Made by a program: the position numbers and the translations under genes
Notes under the pieces: generated by a model
Told to the model about the DNA's origin: nothing
Database searches by the model: none
What the model saw: only the letters and a program-made list of their open reading frames with translations
Shown: positions 1 through 11,004 of the stretch, piece by piece
How positions within the stretch are numbered: position 1 is the stretch's first letter
How the letters are laid out: the number at the start of each line of letters is the position of its first letter
Origin: Sorangium cellulosum So ce56
GTDB lineage: Bacteria > Myxococcota_A > Polyangia > Polyangiales > Polyangiaceae
DNA length: 64,000 nucleotides
Reading direction: 5' to 3'
NCBI RefSeq assembly: GCF_000067165.1
Contig: NC_010162.1
Location: 6,269,001-6,333,000, forward strand

Positions 1-164
1 CGGCGCGCCGCAAGACGCTCCGGAACGCCTGGAAGAACCTCTATGGCTGGTCCTCCCAGGAGCTCGAGCGGCACGCGAAGGACGCCGGCATCTCGCTCGA
101 CGCTCGCGGCGAGACGCTCAGCGTGGAGGCGTTTGCGCGGATCGCCGCCGCCAGGGGACGCTGA
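1..164 (+). CDS. rsmA: 16S rRNA dimethyladenosine transferase RsmA (KsgA), C-terminal end only
   Basis: This is the last 53 codons of a gene that enters from the left edge (first complete codon at 3, TGA at 162-164). The reading frame gives RRKTLRNAWKNL, then a helical stretch with LDARGETLSVEAFARIA. This arrangement matches the C-terminal helical domain of the KsgA/RsmA family: an RRKTLRN block followed by a short SVEEF-type helix. The family dimethylates two adjacent adenines near the 3' end of 16S rRNA during small-subunit maturation. The catalytic Rossmann domain lies outside the window and cannot be checked. The assignment rests on this short C-terminal signature only. Confidence 0.8.
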   Translation, partial: ARRKTLRNAWKNLYGWSSQELERHAKDAGISLDARGETLSVEAFARIAAARGR

Positions 165-396
165 GCGCCGGCGCCCCGTCGCCGGAGCCGGCGAGTGATG
201 CGAGATTGGACGTCGCCCCCGGACGTCCCGCGCGGAGCCCAGCCCCCGGAAAACTCGCCCACGACCGCGCGTCCGCAGCGACGTGGCCGTCAAAAATCCC
301 GCAGAATTTCTGGCACACGGCACTAGTCGGACGCGCAGGTCCGTGCTAGTGGGCCCCGCGACTCGTCAAAGCACGTACGAGGAGGACTCCCGCTCC

Positions 397-1821
397 ATGG
401 TTGTTGGAAAGATCACCCAGGTCATCGGACCGGTCGTCGATGTCGATTTCCCGGCTGGCCAGCTGCCCAAGATTCTGAACGCGCTCAAGCTGAGCAACCC
501 GAGCATCTCGGCTGAGCCGGACAACCTCGTGCTCGAGGTCGCCCAGCACCTCGGCGAGTCGTCGGTGCGCACGATCGCGATGGACTCCACCGACGGCCTC
601 GTGCGCGGGATGGAAGTCCGCGACACGGGCAAGCCCATCATGGTGCCGGTCGGCAACGAGTGCCTCGGCCGGATCCTGAACGTCGTCGGTGTGCCGATCG
701 ATGAAGCCGGGCCCGTGCACGCCAAGAAGGTGGCGCCGATCCACCGGGAGCCGCCCCCGTTCATCGAGCAGTCGACCAAGGTCGAGGTCTTCGAGACGGG
801 CATCAAGGTCATCGACCTGATCGCCCCCTACCGCAAGGGCGGCAAGATCGGCCTCTTCGGCGGCGCCGGCGTCGGCAAGACGGTGCTCATCCTGGAGCTC
901 ATCAACAACGTCGCGAAGGCGCACGGCGGCGTGTCCGTCTTCGCCGGCGTCGGCGAGCGGACGCGCGAGGGCAACGACCTCTTCCTCGAGATGAGCGAGT
1001 CGAAGCTCGCGGACGGCAGCCCCGTCATCTCGAAGGCCGCGCTGATCTACGGCCAGATGAACGAGCCCCCGGGCGCTCGCTCCCGCGTCGCGCTCTCGGC
1101 GCTCGCCGTGGCCGAGCACTTCCGCGACGAGGAGGGGCAGGACGTCCTCCTGTTCGTGGACAACATCTTCCGGTTCACCCAGGCCGGCTCCGAGGTGAGC
1201 GCGCTCCTCGGACGCATCCCGAGCGCCGTCGGTTACCAGCCGACCCTCTCGACGGAGATGGGCGCGTTCCAGGAGCGCATCACCTCGACGACCAAGGGCT
1301 CCGTCACCAGCGTCCAGGCGATCTACGTCCCCGCGGACGACCTGACCGACCCCGCGCCCGCCACGGCCTTCGCCCACCTCGATGCGACCACCGTGCTGTC
1401 GCGCGCGATCTCGGAGCTCGGCATCTACCCGGCCGTCGATCCGCTCGACTCGAACTCGACGATGCTCGATCCCCAGATCGTCGGTGAGAAGCACTACTCC
1501 GTCGCGCGGCGCGTCCAGCAGACGCTGCAGCGCTACAAGGACCTCCAGGACATCATCGCCATCCTCGGCATGGACGAGCTCAGCGAGGACGACAAGCTCG
1601 TCGTGGCGCGCGCCCGCAAGATCCAGAAGTTCCTGTCGCAGCCGTTCTTCGTGGCCGCCCAGTTCACCGGGCTCGAGGGCAAGCTCGTGCCGCTCAAGGA
1701 CACGATCGCGGGCTTCGAGGAGATCCTCGACGGCAAGCTCGACCATGTCGCGGAGCAGGACTTCTACCTGGTGGGCGGCATCGAGGACGTGAAGGCCAAG
1801 GCGTCGCAGAGGGCGTCCTGA
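397..1821 (+). CDS. atpD: F1Fo ATP synthase subunit beta
   Basis: The product is 474 aa, normal for the catalytic beta subunit of the F1 head. Visible signatures are the N-terminal start VVGKITQVIGPVVDV, the P-loop GGAGVGKT near residue 155, the GERTREGNDL block, the DNIFRFTQAG Walker B region and the GRIPSAVGYQPTL segment. The ATG at 397 was chosen because GGAGG sits at 381-385. A longer in-frame start at 283 would add 38 residues that do not look like the family. The gene is followed 7 bp later by atpC. No alpha, gamma, delta or Fo genes are next to it, so the ATP synthase genes are split in this genome. This arrangement is also seen in other bacteria. Confidence 0.97.
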   Translation: MVVGKITQVIGPVVDVDFPAGQLPKILNALKLSNPSISAEPDNLVLEVAQHLGESSVRTIAMDSTDGLVRGMEVRDTGKPIMVPVGNECLGRILNVVGVPIDEAGPVHAKKVAPIHREPPPFIEQSTKVEVFETGIKVIDLIAPYRKGGKIGLFGGAGVGKTVLILELINNVAKAHGGVSVFAGVGERTREGNDLFLEMSESKLADGSPVISKAALIYGQMNEPPGARSRVALSALAVAEHFRDEEGQDVLLFVDNIFRFTQAGSEVSALLGRIPSAVGYQPTLSTEMGAFQERITSTTKGSVTSVQAIYVPADDLTDPAPATAFAHLDATTVLSRAISELGIYPAVDPLDSNSTMLDPQIVGEKHYSVARRVQQTLQRYKDLQDIIAILGMDELSEDDKLVVARARKIQKFLSQPFFVAAQFTGLEGKLVPLKDTIAGFEEILDGKLDHVAEQDFYLVGGIEDVKAKASQRAS

Positions 1822-1828
1822 CGCAGCC

Positions 1829-2386
1829 ATGGCCGACACAATCCTCCTCGAGATCGTGACGCCGACCGGCGTCGCGCTGCGCGAGCAGGTCACGGACGTG
1901 ACCGCGCCGAGCGTCGCCGGGGAGTTCGGTGTGCTCCCGGGTCACCTCCCGCTGCTCGCCGCGCTCCGGACCGGCCTCGTGACCTACCACCAGAACGGTC
2001 AGGAGCACCGCCTGGCCGTCCATCACGGCTTCGTCGAGGTCGCCGGCGACACCGCGCTGCTCCTCACCGAGCGCTTCGCGGTGAAGGACGACGTCGACGT
2101 CGTGAGGGTACGCCGCCGGCTTAAGGAGGTCGACACCGAGCTCGACCACTGGCAAGGCGACCTGACTGATCCGCGCCGCCGGGCGCTCATCGAAGAGGAG
2201 CAGTGGCTCGCCACCGAGCTCGAGCTCATCGGCGATCCGCCCCCTCCGATGGTCCGCGAAGACACACGCTTCCTGGCCGAGCACGCCGAGGCGCCGCCGG
2301 TCGACGAGATGGTCGAGGCTTCCCAGCCCGACGAGAGCCTGACGGACCACAAGAAGCCCGGCTCTCCGTTCCCCGATCCGAAGTGA
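1829..2386 (+). CDS. atpC: F1Fo ATP synthase subunit epsilon with C-terminal extension
   Basis: The N-terminal 90 residues form the epsilon beta-sandwich, with ILLEIVTPTGVAL, the SVAGEFGVLPGHLPLLAAL block and GFVEVAGDTALLL. This subunit joins the central stalk to the c-ring and regulates ATP hydrolysis. The total length of 185 aa exceeds the usual 130-140. The extra C-terminal stretch is rich in Glu, Asp and Pro (GDPPPPMVRED, then PPVDEMVEASQPDES) and looks disordered. The start is 7 bp after the atpD stop, so the two genes are surely co-transcribed. Function of the tail is unknown. Confidence 0.93.
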   Translation: MADTILLEIVTPTGVALREQVTDVTAPSVAGEFGVLPGHLPLLAALRTGLVTYHQNGQEHRLAVHHGFVEVAGDTALLLTERFAVKDDVDVVRVRRRLKEVDTELDHWQGDLTDPRRRALIEEEQWLATELELIGDPPPPMVREDTRFLAEHAEAPPVDEMVEASQPDESLTDHKKPGSPFPDPK

Positions 2387-2585
2387 CGTCTCTGGCGGCT
2401 ACCGCCTTGCACGTGCGGCCGCCACACAGGACACTTGTCTCCACACAGGCCGCGAGGGACTGGGGGGTCTCCCGCTTCGCGAGCCGCCCGTACCGCCGAG
2501 GCGCTGGCGCGGACGCCGCCACGCCATCTGAGTCCACCCGTGATGATCTGCGGGCCCCGCACGCACGGAGCCCCCAAGGCAGCCC

Positions 2586-4535
2586 ATGATCTCTCCGGAG
2601 ACGATCGCGCTCGTGAAAGAGCGCACGGATCTCGTAGCGCTCATCGGCGAAAGCGTGCGCCTCGCCCGCCGAGGGCACTCCTTCACCGGGCTCTGCCCCT
2701 TTCACAAGGAGAAGACGCCCAGCTTCCACGTGAGCCCGAACCGCGGGTTCTACCACTGCTTCGGCTGCAAGGAGACCGGCAGCGCCATCGACTTCGTGAT
2801 GAAGCTCGAGGGCCGGACGTTCGCGGAGGCGGTCCGCGCGCTCGCCGAGCGCGCCGGCATCGAGGTGGCGGAGTCGCTGACCGAGGCCGAGCGGCGCGAG
2901 GCGCAGGCGGCGCGCAGGTCGAAGGACGACCTCTACGCCGTCAACCACCTCGCCGCGACGTTCTTCGAGCACAGCCTCCGCGGGGGGCCGGGCAGCGCTC
3001 CTCACCCGCTCGCGCGCCACGCTCACGAGGAGCTCGAGCGGCGCGGCCTGCCCCTCCGCGACGGCGATGGAGCCGCCGACCCGATCGCCGACGCCCTCCA
3101 GGCGTTCCGGATCGGCTACGCCCCGTTCGGCTGGGACGGGCTCTCCACGTACCTGCGACAGCAAGGCGTCTCCCCGGTCCTCGCGGAGCGCGTCGGGCTC
3201 CTCGTGCCGCGCTCGTCGGGGAGCGGACACTACGACCGCTTCCGGCACCGGCTCATGTTCGCCGTCACCGACGTGATGGGCCGGGTGATCGCGTTCAGCG
3301 GACGCGCGTTGCCCGATCCCAGCCCTTCCGAGCTCTCGTCGCTCGGCCTCACCGGCCCTGCGCCGCAGGCCGACGGCGCGCCGGCGAAGTACATCAACAG
3401 CCCCGAGTCGCCGATCTACACGAAGGGCGAGCACCTCTTCGGGCTGCACCAGGCGCGCCAGGCGATCCGCCAGCGCGGCGAGGCGATCCTCGTGGAAGGC
3501 AACTTCGACGTCGTCGCGCTCCACGCGCGCGGCATCGGCCAGGCGATCGCCCCGCTCGGGACCGCCTTCACGCCCGGGCAGGCGAAGCTCATCAAGCGCT
3601 TCGCGCCCGCGGTCATCCTGCTGTTCGACGGCGACGCGGCCGGCAAGAAGGCCACGCGCGCGGCGCGCGCCCCGTGCCGTGAGGCGGGGCTCAGCGCGCG
3701 CGTCGCCGTGCTGCCTTCCGGCGTCGATCCGGACGACCTCGCGCGCAAGCACGGCCCGGAGGCGATCGCGCGCATCGTCAAGGCGGCGCGCGGCCTGCTC
3801 GAGCACCTGATCGACGAGGCGCTCGACGGCGACAGCTTCGGAGGCTCGTCGCTGCCCGAGCAGCTCGCCCGCGTGCGCGCCGTGACCGCGCTGCTCTCTG
3901 AAGAAGACGACCCGAACCTCAGGATGATGGCGAAGCTCTACGCCGATCGCCTCTCCTCGAAGCTCGTGATCGGCGGCCGCTCACCGGACGACCTCCGGCA
4001 GCTGGAGCGCGTCGTCGAGGAGTCCCTCTCCCGCCCGCGGAGCCAGCCTACCCGCGAGGTGATCCCCTCCGGACAGACGACCGAGACGTGGGAGCGCGCT
4101 CGCTCGCGCGCGCAAATCCAGGAGGTAAGCTTGGAGATCCTGGGCGCGATCCTCGATTTCCCCGAGCTTCTGGCCGACGACGATCTCCAGACGGCGCTGG
4201 AGTGCCTTGAAGGCGACGTCGCCCTGGCAATTGTTGCAGCGCGTCAAAATTTCACTTTTGAAATGGGTCTTGCCGCCAGCGAATTTCTTGCGCAAGTCCC
4301 GGCTCCGATCCATTCATTCGCGGCTGGACGGCTGGTCTCGCCTGTCTTCGAAGCGGCCTCAACGGCCAAGGCGACGCTCTTGGAGAATTCACAAAAGTTG
4401 AGCAGACAAGCCCTGGCGCGACAAAAAGCAGCCGTCGTGAGCCAGCTCCAGAAGAGCGCGGTCGACGCTGATGCTGAAAACGCTTTGCTGCGTGAGCTAT
4501 TCCAGCGAAGAGCGGGGGGTCTCGGTCTTCCTTGA
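2586..4535 (+). CDS. dnaG: DNA primase DnaG
   Basis: The 649-aa product makes RNA primers at the replication fork. The N-terminal CHC2 zinc-binding domain has C37, H40, C58 and C61 (GLCPFH, then FYHCFGCK). The catalytic core follows, and its TOPRIM part shows EAILVEGNFDVVAL and ILLFDGDAAGKKA. The C-terminal part should be the helicase-binding domain. It is weakly conserved and its DNA has clearly lower GC than the rest of the gene from about 4200 onward. The gene precedes rpoD, as in the classical macromolecular-synthesis order, but rpsU is absent here. The start ATG at 2586 gives the expected family N terminus, ISPETIALVKERTDLV. Confidence 0.96.
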   Translation: MISPETIALVKERTDLVALIGESVRLARRGHSFTGLCPFHKEKTPSFHVSPNRGFYHCFGCKETGSAIDFVMKLEGRTFAEAVRALAERAGIEVAESLTEAERREAQAARRSKDDLYAVNHLAATFFEHSLRGGPGSAPHPLARHAHEELERRGLPLRDGDGAADPIADALQAFRIGYAPFGWDGLSTYLRQQGVSPVLAERVGLLVPRSSGSGHYDRFRHRLMFAVTDVMGRVIAFSGRALPDPSPSELSSLGLTGPAPQADGAPAKYINSPESPIYTKGEHLFGLHQARQAIRQRGEAILVEGNFDVVALHARGIGQAIAPLGTAFTPGQAKLIKRFAPAVILLFDGDAAGKKATRAARAPCREAGLSARVAVLPSGVDPDDLARKHGPEAIARIVKAARGLLEHLIDEALDGDSFGGSSLPEQLARVRAVTALLSEEDDPNLRMMAKLYADRLSSKLVIGGRSPDDLRQLERVVEESLSRPRSQPTREVIPSGQTTETWERARSRAQIQEVSLEILGAILDFPELLADDDLQTALECLEGDVALAIVAARQNFTFEMGLAASEFLAQVPAPIHSFAAGRLVSPVFEAASTAKATLLENSQKLSRQALARQKAAVVSQLQKSAVDADAENALLRELFQRRAGGLGLP

Positions 4536-4653
4536 TGCGTTCCGGGTCGCCTCGCCGTGGTGACTCGACGTGCGTGATCCCTAGAGTTTATCGGAGTCAT
4601 TTGGTGTCTTGTCGGTCGCGGCGAGCTGATCGCCGTAAGTGGAGCATGAGGTA

Positions 4654-6573
<1,920 letters not shown>

Positions 6574-6576
6574 TCC

Positions 6577-7008
6577 GTGGGCTGGCCTGCTCGCCAAACG
6601 AAGGCAGCTCTGCCGCGCGGGCCGCGCTGCTGGCCTCTCGCTGGCCGAGCACGCGCTCGCGCGGGCAGCCGTTCGCTCGGCGAGCGGCGCGCCGCCGTGG
6701 CCCTCCTCGTGCTCGCGAGCGCGGTCCTCGGCGGCTGCACCAAGACGATCTCCGAAGAAGACTGCCGCACGATCGGCGAGGGCATGCGCACCGCGTGGGC
6801 AGCGGAGGCAAAGCGGGTGGGGTCCACCGCCAAAGGGGGCCCGGGGAAAGCCTCCGTGGTGATCGACAGCGAGGGCGAGAGGCTCTCGTCGGAGTGGACA
6901 TCCGACTGCAAGCGGGAGCTCGCCGGCAGCAAGGTGGACCCCGGCGAGCTCGGCTGCCTTACCCGCGCGAAGACGCTCGAAGAGCTCCGCCGGTGCGCCA
7001 CGCCCTGA
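6577..7008 (+). CDS. Small putative lipoprotein
   Basis: This is a short reading frame right after rpoD. Its core is a hydrophobic segment VALLVLASAVLGGC, a good lipobox with the acyl-Cys in LGGC. About 90 polar residues follow, including DCRTIGEGMR, DSEGERLSSEW and two further Cys (SDCKREL, LGCLTRAK). The start is uncertain. GTG at 6577 gives an unusually long N-region and GTG at 6697 leaves too short a signal peptide. I do not recognise a family. It is convergent with the rhomboid-like gene that ends at 7051. Confidence 0.55.
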   Translation: MGWPARQTKAALPRGPRCWPLAGRARARAGSRSLGERRAAVALLVLASAVLGGCTKTISEEDCRTIGEGMRTAWAAEAKRVGSTAKGGPGKASVVIDSEGERLSSEWTSDCKRELAGSKVDPGELGCLTRAKTLEELRRCATP

Positions 7009-7050
7009 ACGCCTGGGAGCGCGGCCGGGGCGGGGCGCCGCGCGACCCCT

Positions 7051-7833
7051 TCAGTTGAGATAGCGCTTGTCCTTCGGGGGGTCCTTCTGGCCGCCGGGGA
7101 TGACCCTCAGCGGGACGCCGCCGGAGCGGCCGCGCGCCGCGGGGACGCGGCGGAGCGCGGCGGACTGCGCCTGCAGCTGACGGAAGCGGATCCGCAGATA
7201 GAAGCGGCGCAGCGGGGAGAAGTCGCCGAAGAGATACCCCGCGAGCATGCCCCCGAACGGCGTGATCAGCCCCTCGGGGGGCGCGCGCATGGCGATGACA
7301 TTGAGCACCGAGATCCCGAAGATGAAGACGAGCAGCATGGTGCCCGTCACGGGGAGGACGAAGAAGAGGCGGACCGTGGCATGTCGGTGCGCGAGCGCCC
7401 ACGCGACGGCGACCGCCTCGATCATCCCGAGCCCGCCGTAGAAGACCGGCCGCGCCATCTTCGGGAGGAGCGCGCCCACCGCCACCTGGAGCGCGAACGC
7501 GAAGGCGGCGGAGCCGAACAGGAACGCCAGCGTGCGTCTGGCGCCCCAGCGCTCTTCGAGCGAGGCACCGAGGAAATACAGGCCGAGCAGCGTCGTGACG
7601 AAGTGCCAGGGATCGCTCGGGTTGTGGACGAGCGGCGCGGTGAGCAGCCGCCACACCTGGCCGTGGAGCACCTTCTCGCTGATGCCGAGGAACGGCTCGA
7701 GCACGCCTTCGCCGGCGCCCCCCCAGTTCAGGCCCAGGGTGAACATCACCCAGATACAGCCGATCGCGATCATCATCCCCAGCAGGGCCTTGCCTGGCTT
7801 GGGGAACCCCATCGAGCTGTGCTCCGGGCGCAT
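7051..7833 (-). CDS. Rhomboid-like membrane protein lacking catalytic residues
   Basis: The 260-aa protein has about six hydrophobic segments. Its layout is that of the rhomboid/derlin superfamily: HGQVWRLLTAPLVH in the loop-1 region, then FVTTLLGLYFLGASLEERWG and a series of membrane helices. In active rhomboids the fourth helix carries a GxSG serine and the sixth a histidine. Here these positions read YGGLGMIEAVAVAW and FGGMLAGYLFGD, with neither Ser nor His. It is therefore predicted to be a non-proteolytic pseudo-rhomboid, perhaps a membrane-protein binding or quality-control factor. ATG at 7833 is preceded by GGTGGAGA. The C-terminal 60 residues are basic and cytoplasmic-looking. It lies downstream of bamA on the same strand. 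Confidence 0.75.
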   Translation of the reverse strand: MRPEHSSMGFPKPGKALLGMMIAIGCIWVMFTLGLNWGGAGEGVLEPFLGISEKVLHGQVWRLLTAPLVHNPSDPWHFVTTLLGLYFLGASLEERWGARRTLAFLFGSAAFAFALQVAVGALLPKMARPVFYGGLGMIEAVAVAWALAHRHATVRLFFVLPVTGTMLLVFIFGISVLNVIAMRAPPEGLITPFGGMLAGYLFGDFSPLRRFYLRIRFRQLQAQSAALRRVPAARGRSGGVPLRVIPGGQKDPPKDKRYLN

Positions 7834-8046
7834 GGATCTCCACCTAACAGCGGCGCCCCCGACGAGCAACCGCCGCCCCCGGACTTCACGGCGATCCGCC
7901 CGGCGCCGACCCCCCCTCCAGCGGCCGCGACGCCCGCTGCGCGCCATCCAGGACGCTCTGGGGCAGGGCCCGCCCGGCCGCGACCAGCCCCCCCGTCGCC
8001 CCCCCGGGGAACGCGCACGTCCCTGCTGCGCCCGCTGGCCAGGGGC

Positions 8047-10695
8047 TCAGAAGAAGTTGCCGATGTTGAACTCGAACTTGTACGTCTCTTCGTAGGGCAG
8101 CCGCTTGAACGGGAAGCCCCACTCGAAGCGCAGCGGTCCGAGCGGGGAGAACCACCGGAGCCCGAATCCCCACGAGGTGCGGACGTCGAGGAGCCGCTCG
8201 GCCGAGAAGCACGGGTTCGTGACGTCGTGCGGCGATGCGGGGGCGGCGTTGCAGTACAGCTTCTCGAGATTCCAGGCGTTGCCCAGATCCGTGAAGACGA
8301 CGCCCTTGATCTGCACGGCCTCGAGGAGCGGGAACTCCAGCTCGAGGTTCTGGTAGTACATCAGGTTGCCGCCGATGTTCGCGCCGTTCGCGATGGGCAG
8401 CGAGTTCGGATCGAGCGACTCGCGGAGCGGGAGGCGCGGGCCGATGTCCCGGATCTCGAAGCCGCGCACGTCGAGGATGCCGCCCAGGAAGAAGCGGGCG
8501 AAGATCGGCACGCCCTGCGGGTTGGGGCTCGTCACCATGCCGGCCTCGGTGTTCAGCTTGAGGACCAGGCTGTCCGTGATCGGGTAGTAGAACCTCCCTG
8601 TGGCGCGGTACCGCAGGAACTCGTTCTCGCTGCCGAACGCGCTGTGGGCGAGCTCCACCGAGCCCTGCAGGTAAATGCCCGAGGTCGGGAAGAGCTGGTT
8701 GTTGCGCGTGTCGAAGGTGAGCGCAGGGCGGATGCTCGACGTGAGCCCGGCGTTGAAGAGGTTGTAGAGCGGGAGCCGCTGGAACGAGGCTCGCTCCTCT
8801 GCCGTGCCGAGGCCGGTGTTCGTGGCCGACGAGATCTCGTCGTTCTCCAGCGTGTAGGTCAGCTGCGCGCGCAGCTCCGGCTCGATGAGCGGGTAGCCGA
8901 GCGTGAGCGAGCCGCCGGTGGAGGTCTGCGAGAACTCCGTGTAGGTCCGCAGCTGGTTGTAGACGCTCACCGCCGCCGAGAACGGGCTGTCGAACAGGTA
9001 CGGCTCGAAGAAGCGGACGTCGATGAGGCGCCGCGATCCCGAGATCTGCGCCTGGAGCGACAGCGACTGGCCGCTCCCGAGCAGGTTCGCCTGCTGGACC
9101 TGCGCCGTCGCGATGAAGTTCTCGACGCTCGAGAAGCCCGCGCCGATCTGGAAGGTGCCCGTCGGCTTCTCGCCGATGTCGACGTTGACGTTGATGTGCT
9201 GGGGGTCGTCGCCCTGCTCGGTGGAGATGTCGACCCGCTCGAAGTAACCGAGCGCCGTGATCCGCTGCTTCGATCGCTCCAGCTTCGTCTCGCTGAACAG
9301 CCGCCGCTCCTCCACCTCCATCTCGCGGCGGATCACCTTGTCCCGCGTCTTCGTGTTGCCGCGGATCTCGATGCGCCCGAAGTAGACGAGCTGGTTTCTG
9401 CGGATGCCGACGGTGATGTCGACCTCGCGCCTGTCCGGGTCGAGCTGGGTGTCCGGCGACGCCTCGACGTTGGCGTAGCCGGCGTCCCGGTAGAGCGTCT
9501 GGATCGCACCGAGATCCTTGGCCAGCTCGGCGCGGTTGAACCAGTCGCCCGGCTTGGCCCGCACCATCTCGCGCAGCGCGCGGCGCCCGCCGAGCGGCTC
9601 GATCTCGCGGCCGTCGGCGTCGCGCTCGTAGACGCGGAGCGAGCGGATGCGGAAGCGCGGCCCCTCGTTGATCGTGATCGTGACCTCGATGCCCGTGCGG
9701 TCGGGCGTGAGCATCACCCTGGGCGTCGCGACCTGCGCCGCGAGGAAGCCACGATCGTAGTAGAGCGCGTTGATCACGAGGACGTCGCGCTCGAACGCGT
9801 CCTGGCGGAACGGACCGCCGGTGCCGAAGGCGAAGAAGCCCCCCTGCCCCGTGATCATGACCTCCCGGAGCTCCTCGTCCGAGATGTTCTGGTTCCCGAT
9901 GAACGTGATGCGCCGGACGGTGACCGGCGAGTGCTCCTTGATCGTGAACTTGACGGTGACCTGGTTCTCCCGCTCCGGCTTGACCTCGTAGCTGACCTCG
10001 GCGAGGAAGAAGCCCTCCTCGGCGTACTTGTCGCGGAGCTTCTGCACGCCGCGCCGGATCGCCGCGTAGCTCAGGATCGTGCCGGTCTTGATCTCGACGG
10101 AGAGCGCCTCGGTGAGGTCCTCGCTGTCGATCTCCTTGTTGCCGGAGAACTCGATGGCCTTGATGCTCGGGCGCTCGCGGACCAGCACCCTCAGGCTCAC
10201 GCCGTCGTCGCGGCGCGTGAGGTCGACCTCGACGTCGTCGAACAGGCCGGAGTCCCAGAGCTCGCGCACGTCGCGCGCCAGCCCCTCGGGGGTGAACGGC
10301 CTGCCGACCCGCGTCTGCCCGAGGTAGACGAGCACGTCCTCGGTCGAGACCCGCCGGTTGCCGGCGATGGTGACCTGAACGACCGGCTGCCCCCGAGCGA
10401 GCTCGGCCTCCGTGGGCGCCAGGTGGAGCGTCGGCTCGACGGCGTCGGCGGCGACCTGCGCAGGTGTACCGGCGCCGGGCTGGGCTCCCACGGTCGCGTC
10501 GGCCGGCGCGGGCGGCTGCGCAGCGCTGGCCGGGGCGGCAGGCGGCGCGGCGCCGCCCCGGGGCGGCTGCGCGCCCGGAGCACCTCCGGGCACCTGAGCT
10601 GCCGCGAGCCGGGGCCGTATCGCCGCTACTGCAACGAACACCAGGAAGAGGCCGAGCCAGACGAGCCGCAGCCAGCGGCCGAGAAGGCGAAGCAT
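8047..10695 (-). CDS. bamA: Outer-membrane protein assembly factor BamA (Omp85 family)
   Basis: The 882-aa product is the central component that inserts beta-barrel proteins into the outer membrane. It has a signal sequence (LVWLGLFLVFVAVAAI), a Pro/Ala/Gln-rich linker of roughly 60 residues and then a series of POTRA repeats (for example VVQVTIAGNRRVSTEDV and VRRITFIGNQNISDEEL). A C-terminal 16-strand barrel contains the conserved VRGF motif in FLGGILDVRGFEIRDIGPR. The last residues FEFNIGNFF end in the aromatic residue typical of outer-membrane barrels. ATG at 10695 was chosen. An in-frame TTG at 10719 is possible and has a GGGGTGG upstream. The gene is divergent from parC. Confidence 0.95.
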   Translation of the reverse strand: MLRLLGRWLRLVWLGLFLVFVAVAAIRPRLAAAQVPGGAPGAQPPRGGAAPPAAPASAAQPPAPADATVGAQPGAGTPAQVAADAVEPTLHLAPTEAELARGQPVVQVTIAGNRRVSTEDVLVYLGQTRVGRPFTPEGLARDVRELWDSGLFDDVEVDLTRRDDGVSLRVLVRERPSIKAIEFSGNKEIDSEDLTEALSVEIKTGTILSYAAIRRGVQKLRDKYAEEGFFLAEVSYEVKPERENQVTVKFTIKEHSPVTVRRITFIGNQNISDEELREVMITGQGGFFAFGTGGPFRQDAFERDVLVINALYYDRGFLAAQVATPRVMLTPDRTGIEVTITINEGPRFRIRSLRVYERDADGREIEPLGGRRALREMVRAKPGDWFNRAELAKDLGAIQTLYRDAGYANVEASPDTQLDPDRREVDITVGIRRNQLVYFGRIEIRGNTKTRDKVIRREMEVEERRLFSETKLERSKQRITALGYFERVDISTEQGDDPQHINVNVDIGEKPTGTFQIGAGFSSVENFIATAQVQQANLLGSGQSLSLQAQISGSRRLIDVRFFEPYLFDSPFSAAVSVYNQLRTYTEFSQTSTGGSLTLGYPLIEPELRAQLTYTLENDEISSATNTGLGTAEERASFQRLPLYNLFNAGLTSSIRPALTFDTRNNQLFPTSGIYLQGSVELAHSAFGSENEFLRYRATGRFYYPITDSLVLKLNTEAGMVTSPNPQGVPIFARFFLGGILDVRGFEIRDIGPRLPLRESLDPNSLPIANGANIGGNLMYYQNLELEFPLLEAVQIKGVVFTDLGNAWNLEKLYCNAAPASPHDVTNPCFSAERLLDVRTSWGFGLRWFSPLGPLRFEWGFPFKRLPYEETYKFEFNIGNFF

Positions 10696-11004
10696 GGGAC
10701 GGGTGCCTGTCGCGTACAAGGCGCCACCCCGTAGCCCAGCGCGCCGTGAGTCTCAAGGGCGGACGCCGAAATCAAGGCGTCGCCGTCAGGTCGCGCTGCG
10801 CTGCCCGCGTCCGGGTCGATCTCGCGGCCATCTGACGCTATGCCAGGGGCCGCACGAGCGCAGGCGAGCACTCGCTGCCAGAAATTCCGGCGAGGCAGCC
10901 TTGACCGAGCGCGAGCCCCTGGGTAATTGCCGAGGCTCGCCAGCGTTCACCTGAACATCGGAGCACCTGTTCGTCCGGTGCCCGCGCACTCTCTGGAGCA
11001 TCGC
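10696..11004. promoter_or_regulatory. Divergent bamA/parC intergenic region
   Basis: This 309-bp stretch separates the start of bamA (-) from parC (+) and must hold both promoters. For parC a possible pair is TTGACC at 10901-10906 and TAATTG at 10924-10929 with a 17-bp spacer. The -10 match is weak. No gene is supported inside it. Confidence 0.35.

Noticed and set aside
305..335. TGGCAC-type sequence resembling a sigma-54 promoter before atpD
   Set aside because: The GC element at -12 with the required spacing is missing.
283..396. Upstream in-frame start for atpD
   Set aside because: Adds 38 residues not seen in the beta subunit; the good ribosome binding site is at 381-385.
7381..10734. 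Very long plus-strand open frame opposite bamA
   Set aside because: It mirrors the bamA coding strand, is rich in Arg/Leu/Asp repeats typical of antisense GC-rich frames, and has no recognisable domain.
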